Source of the DNA: Lithodes maja
Lineage: Eukaryota > Arthropoda > Malacostraca > Decapoda > Lithodidae
Direction: 5' to 3'
DNA: 64,000 nt
Assembly (NCBI GenBank): GCA_037953745.1
Contig: JBAKBP010001597.1
Span: forward strand, 142,800-206,799
Shown: positions 60,201-64,000 of the stretch, piece after piece
Numbering within the stretch: position 1 is the first letter of the stretch
How the letters are laid out: every line of letters starts with the position of its first letter
Made by a program: the position numbers and the translations under genes
Notes under the pieces: model-generated
Seen by the model: only the letters and a program-made list of their open reading frames with translations
Told to the model about the DNA's origin: nothing
Database searches by the model: none

Positions 60201-60569
60201 ATTAATAGAAAGAGTAACAGGCCGAGGTCCAGGTAATTGTGTGGGGTCGTCAGGGGATGGTCGGTCGGGTGAGGGGGCATTTATGGTCCCCCCCCCTGGG
60301 GACTCCGAGGCTGGGCTAAAATTAATCATTTTTTTTATTAATTTTGGTGTGGAGGTATGAAGTGTGGTGTGCATGTTTAGTGTAGTGAAGTGGATAGGAG
60401 GAGGAGGTGTTTGTGAGAGCTAGCTGGATTGCTCTCAGTGTAAATGAGGCACAAAGAAAATCAGTAAGAGAGGCCAAGCAAATGAAACAGGAGTTCCAGC
60501 GACTCTTTATCACATGCCTATAACCTCACCTGGGTCTAGCCCTGATCGATTGGTGCCTACAATCTCCCC
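57251..60569 (-). mobile_element. Jockey-type LINE inserted in CR1-type LINE
   Basis: A 6-bp target duplication ACACTT lies at 57245-57250 and 60570-60575. On the element strand it ends in a pure poly(A) tract (T run to 57286 on the given strand). The remaining length of 3.3 kb covers ORF2 and a 195-base leader; no ORF1 with zinc knuckles is present, so it is either 5'-truncated or a single-ORF type. The surrounding element rejoins in frame across the insertion. Confidence 0.92.
57371..60374 (-). pseudogene. Jockey-type ORF2: endonuclease + reverse transcriptase, one frameshift
   Basis: From ATG 60374 a 916-residue frame runs to 57624. Endonuclease: INFCNIRGLSSNFHSVEHHL, DLLFLTETQVS, SILGDFNVHHRQW, LGSSDHKLIS (about residues 50-270). 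Reverse transcriptase: KAYGPDGVPPVVLK, FAHIQPVPKKGDRSQPSNYR, RQYGFLKGRSTGDL, ALDISKAFDRVWHKSL, NSGVPQGSVLSPILFLIFIN, and the catalytic YADD at 722-725. Just after FRIINSRPLT the frame slips (about 57670); in the next frame 57733-57371 gives the expected C-terminal end (SLSLFYRYYNNQCSSELSQC, SELWNSLPESVFP, FKLRVSRHFG). So a single indel near the 3' end is the only visible lesion. Family role: target-primed reverse transcription with a poly(A) tail. Confidence 0.88.
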
Positions 60570-60575
60570 ACACTT

Positions 60576-63243
60576 GAATTAAGTCACCTCTTAATCTGCG
60601 CTGGGTTAAAGGAAATAGATTTAATTCTCTAAGACGCTCTTCGTATGGTTTGTTCTTTAGGCTAGGTATCATTTTGGTAACTCTATGTTGAACTCGTTCT
60701 AGCTTGTTTATGTCTTTTTGGTAATAAGGGCACCAGCATTGAACGCAGTATTCCAGAAGAGGGCGGACTAAGGAATTGTAAAGGGTTAGGATTACGTCTT
60801 TGGATTTATGCTCAAATGATCTGCCTATAAAGCCAATTATTTTGTTTGCCTTCTTAACAACTTCTGAACATTGTTGACTCGGTTTTAGGTTACTCGATAT
60901 TGTTATTCCCAGATCGGTTTCTCTGTTTACATTCTTAAGCTGAGTGCCATTCATCGAATAGTTTGCTTTCTCATTTAGGTATCCGATATGTAGTACTTTA
61001 CATTTATCCGCATTGAAACTCATTTGCCAAATTTGGGCCCAATGTGACAATTTATCTAGATTGTGTTGCATATCGTCAACTTGATCTTTTGAGAGTACGC
61101 TATTTGCAATTTTTTTATCGTCAGCAAATTTTGAGATTGTACAGGTGAGACCCTCATCTATGTCGTTGATGTAAATTAGAAAGAGAATTGGTCCTAGTAC
61201 CGATCCCTGGGGTACCCCGCTACTTACATTGGTCCATTTAGATGCCTTACCGTTTATGACTACTCTTTGCTTTCTGTCGCTGAGCCAATTTTCTATCCAT
61301 TTCAACACACCGTCTTGTATTCCATGCGCTTTTAGTTTTAGAAGTAAACGTTTGTGGGGAACTTTGTCAAAGGCCTTTTGAAAATCAAGGTATATAATAT
61401 CTACAGCTTTACTCTCATCGTAGAGGTTGAGGATATCGTGGAAGAATTCTAAGAGGTTTGTTAAACAGGAACGTTTTTTACGAGAGCCGTGTTGAGTATC
61501 TTTAAGTATGTTATTTTCCTCTAAGTGATTTACGAGTCTGTCTCTTATGACCGTTTCTAGCATTTTACATACAACTGAGGTTAAGCTAATTGGACGATAG
61601 TTACTGGGTAGGGATTTGCTGCCTTTTTTGAATATCGGTGTTACGTTGGCTATCTTCCACTGATCAGGCATAGTTCCAGACTGCAAGGATTTATTGAATA
61701 GTAATGTCAGTGGTTTGGAGAGCTCATCCTTAGCTTCCTTTAGAACTCTAGGTGAGATTGTATCAGGTCCAGGCGTTTTATTTACCTTGAGTTTATCTAA
61801 ACAATTCAATACGTCTCTCTCTGTAACGGTGATATTGCTTAGAACATCTGAATTATCAATCTGAATCGGCGATGGTGTAGGGATATCACTGAGGTCTGCT
61901 GTTGTAAAAACTGATGCAAAGAAGGTATTGAGGGTATTACTCATTTGTACTTCGTCTTTGGTGTATTCTCCATTTTCATCGACTAACGGTCCAACAGTTG
62001 AAGTAACTACTTTTTTCTTTCTGATATAACTATAGAATTTTTTCGGGTTTGTTTTACTTTGATTCGCAATATGTAACTCAAGGGTCTTTTTACTTTGCTT
62101 AATTAACTTTTTGGCTTTGCGTCGTAGCTCTACAAATTTCACCCGTTCTTCGTCATTTTGTGAGGATTTTAATCTATCATTAGCAAATTTTTTAGCAAGC
62201 AGACAGTTTGAAATATCTTTATTCCACCATTTGGGCTTATTATTATGGCCTGGACGCCGTATTTTCGATGGTATGCAGTCTTGCACTGCTTTTAGGTAAG
62301 TGGTTTCGAATAACTTCCAAGATGTATTTATGTCGTTATTGTTAATTAAAAAGCTCCAGTCAGTTTCTTTAAACATAGCTCTAAGTTTATGAAAGTTTGC
62401 TTTCTTGAAATTAGGGACATTTTCGATGCTACTATTTGGTTCGTTACTAGTAAAGTTTAAAGTGAAAGTTATCGTACGATGGTCGCTGTTACTGAATTCA
62501 TCACCAACATTCAAATTCTCTATTAATTCTTCTTTTGTTGCAAGTACAATGTCAAGAACGTTATTACCACGGGTCGGTGTTCGAAAAAATTGATAAAGCG
62601 AACTCTCTTGCAAGTTCGTATACAAGTCATGTCCGGAGTGTGAAGTAAGAGTATCGCCCCACTTGGTCACAGGTAAATTAAAGTCGCCAAAAAATATGGT
62701 ATCTTGTGAGTTACTTACATCTGCAATTTGTTCATAAATTTCTCGGTCAGTTTGCACTGATTGAGCTGGAGGTCTGTATATTAATGCAAGTATTATTTTT
62801 GTACCTTTATTATTCTTTATTAGCACAAAAGATGTGTCGACGTTCACAATTTGAGGTTTTGACAAGAGGGTTGGGTTAAGACTTTCTTTGATATAAAATA
62901 AAACGCCACCTCCATTTTTATTTATTCGGCTTTTCTCAAACATTGAAGTGAATACTCTGCTAAAAAGTCTCTATCTACTGTATTGAGCCAAGATTCTGTT
63001 ATACCAATCACATCATAATTTTCAGTAAACACTTAGTTCCTCTAAATCTGAAAATTTATTGCGTATGCTACGAGCGTTTGCATAGAAAACCTTTAAAGTT
63101 GCGGTGTGAAAACTCACAGAACGTTCTTTAATCAAATTTTTGGTTCTGATCGGATCTACATTTACATTCATGGCTGACATCGGTCCTCGGTCGTTATCCC
63201 TGGCGGTTTTGAATTTGGGTCGTGTTGGTGGAGCTTTATCCAA
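60576..63243 (-). pseudogene. CR1-type ORF2, main part (copy C)
   Basis: 63243-63022 holds the start of the endonuclease (KVFYANARSIRNKFSDLEEL); a small deletion between the LAEYS and MFEKSR blocks near 62940 and an indel near 63030 break the frame. 62943-60576 is then open: endonuclease (FFGDFNLPVTKWGD, NSDHRTITFTLNF), RT (KTPGPDTISPRVLKEAKDEL, NVTPIFKKGSKSLPSNYRPI, DTQHGSRKKRSC, DFQKAFDKVPHKRLLLKLKA, SSGVPQGSVLGP, FADDKK) and most of the C-terminal domain, reading SSNLKPSQQCSEVV where copy A has its stop. It runs into the inserted LINE at 60575. HGSR replaces the usual HGFR. Confidence 0.88.
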
Positions 63244-63269
63244 ATTCGCGGTTCTTGACAGATTAGCAT

Positions 63270-63594
63270 TTAATTCCTTCGCAGGTTGCCGCCCTCGCTG
63301 TCTTCGGTCCTCCTTCCTGGTTGTCCTGTGCTGAGTCGATTTCTTCTCCGAAAATCCTTCACCGCATCGTTGAGAAGACGCCCAAAACGTGCTGCTCCCA
63401 CCTGGTTCAGATGAACTCCATCGTCCGAAAACAAATAGTCATCGTAGTAGAAATTGTCCCAGGTGTCGACGAATCCCACGTTTTCCTTCCTGCAGAGGTT
63501 TGCTAGACAACGATTTGTGCTGGTGGCTATGTTGTAAAATCGGCTCCCTACACCAAGCCGGGGGACGATTCCTGAGACGATGATCCTAGATCCT
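63270..63594 (-). pseudogene. CR1-type ORF1, C-terminal half of esterase
   Basis: From the truncation point: RIIVSGIVPRLGVGSRFYNI, ATSTNRCLAN, then GFVDTWDNFYYDDYLFSDDG with VHLN (Asp/His pair of the SGNH fold) and LGRLLNDAVKDF-like end. The GDS nucleophile block is lost by 5' truncation at about 63594. Confidence 0.82.
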
Positions 63595-63649
63595 TAGATA
63601 CGGAATACATCGGGCTTTTGCACTCGGAGCCCTTTCACGATTTTAATTG

Positions 63650-64000
63650 GAACCGAATGTATAGAATCATTCGGGTGTAAAGGGGAGAGGGGCCGTTTTT
63701 CTGGCCCCCTTTCTTCATCATGCTTACTCCCATTAGTTTTGAGATTTGGAGACGTTTGCCCCATTAGTTTATAAATGTTAAGACCCATTTCGTTGTCAAT
63801 ATTAAGACCTTTCGTGCCCTTTAGGTGTCGATTTGTATTCAGGCGAGCGATAGCGAGCCTATAATTGTGGAAGAACCGGCCTTCAGCCGCGATATTTTTC
63901 TACCGAAAAATTTAAAAATTTATCTCGAAGGGGGATCTAATGGATGTTTTTTATAAGTTTGATGGAGGTCTAGGGAGGAAACAAAAAAATAAATTAATAT
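63650..64000 (+). repeat. R1 repeat, forward copy running off the window
   Basis: AGGGGAGAGGGGCCGTTTTT, four degenerate 32-base units (CCCATTAGTTTTGAGATTTG, CCCCATTAGTTTATAAATG), GGTGTCGATTTGTATTCAGG, GGCGAGCGATAGCGAGCC, ACCGGCCTTCAGCCG, TTTTTCTACCGAAAAAT, GGATGTTTTTTATAAGTTTG, GATGGAGGTCTAGGGAGG. Almost a full arm; whether a second arm follows is outside the window. Confidence 0.82.

Larger units (their letters stand above)
56733..63594 (-). mobile_element. CR1-type LINE (copy C), split by a Jockey-type LINE
   Basis: Closely similar to the element at 20.4-24.5 kb. Reading leftwards: ORF1 end (63594-63270), ORF2 (about 63243-60576), interruption by another LINE (60569-57251), ORF2 end (57244-56976) and 3' UTR ending near 56757 in AGTACAAAGG repeats. 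The 5' end is truncated within the esterase domain. Confidence 0.9.

Noticed and set aside
1..64000. Bacterial or phage features (operons, Shine-Dalgarno sites, attachment sites)
   Set aside because: Repeat content, element types and splice-like signals are those of an animal nuclear genome; purine-rich stretches before ATGs here have no such meaning.

Overview
The window looks like intergenic, repeat-dominated DNA from an animal nuclear genome, most likely an arthropod and plausibly a decapod crustacean. That placement is inferred from the mix of non-LTR retrotransposons (one with a CCCH-finger ORF1, others with esterase ORF1s), very abundant (GA)n, (TA)n and minisatellite DNA, a tRNA-derived SINE and piggyBac-, Harbinger- and mariner-type MITEs. 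It is not proven. I see no convincing single-copy host gene. Every long protein signal belongs to a mobile element; the only proteins not firmly placed are a transposase-like gene at 383-2594 and a PHD-finger fragment near 20.2 kb.

Layout. 0.4-2.6 kb: frameshifted transposase-like gene. 3.2-5.6 kb: a foldback repeat (family R1) whose end grades into a 55-bp satellite. 6.2-9.0 kb: a TTAA MITE, R1 pieces and an internally deleted PIF/Harbinger transposon. 9.6-13.3 kb: decayed LINE copies with duplicated 3' tails. 13.3-18.0 kb: a minus-strand LINE (CCCH ORF1, endonuclease, RT) broken by two TTAA MITEs. 18.1-20.3 kb: an inverted repeat and a PHD fragment. 20.4-24.5 kb: a CR1-type LINE (esterase ORF1, endonuclease-RT ORF2) one nonsense codon from an open ORF2. 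24.7-29.4 kb: a 26-bp satellite, R1, three TTAA MITEs, a Harbinger MITE and a SINE. 30.4-34.7 kb: 31-bp and 48-bp satellites, the latter inside a MITE. 35.3-38.3 kb: a GA-rich VNTR and a compact R1 foldback. 38.3-42.4 kb: a second CR1-type LINE. 42.4-47.3 kb: GA-rich composite repeats. 47.4-55.7 kb: a young Gypsy LTR retrotransposon on the minus strand. 56.7-63.6 kb: a third CR1-type LINE split by a Jockey-type LINE.

How the parts relate. The elements form a readable nesting history: MITEs inside LINE coding sequence, a LINE inside a LINE with a short target duplication, and MITEs abutting through a shared TTAA. The most unusual signals are (1) a Gypsy polyprotein with an integrase remnant upstream of reverse transcriptase, the order described for Gmr1-type elements, with the integrase core cut out in frame; (2) several tandem arrays that can each be traced to the end of a dispersed element, one with an un-expanded sister copy still present; (3) TTAA MITE families carrying paired palindromes whose cores differ between copies but match within a copy; and (4) R1, a widespread structured repeat with conserved hairpins. 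Identities and copy numbers were judged by eye, not computed.
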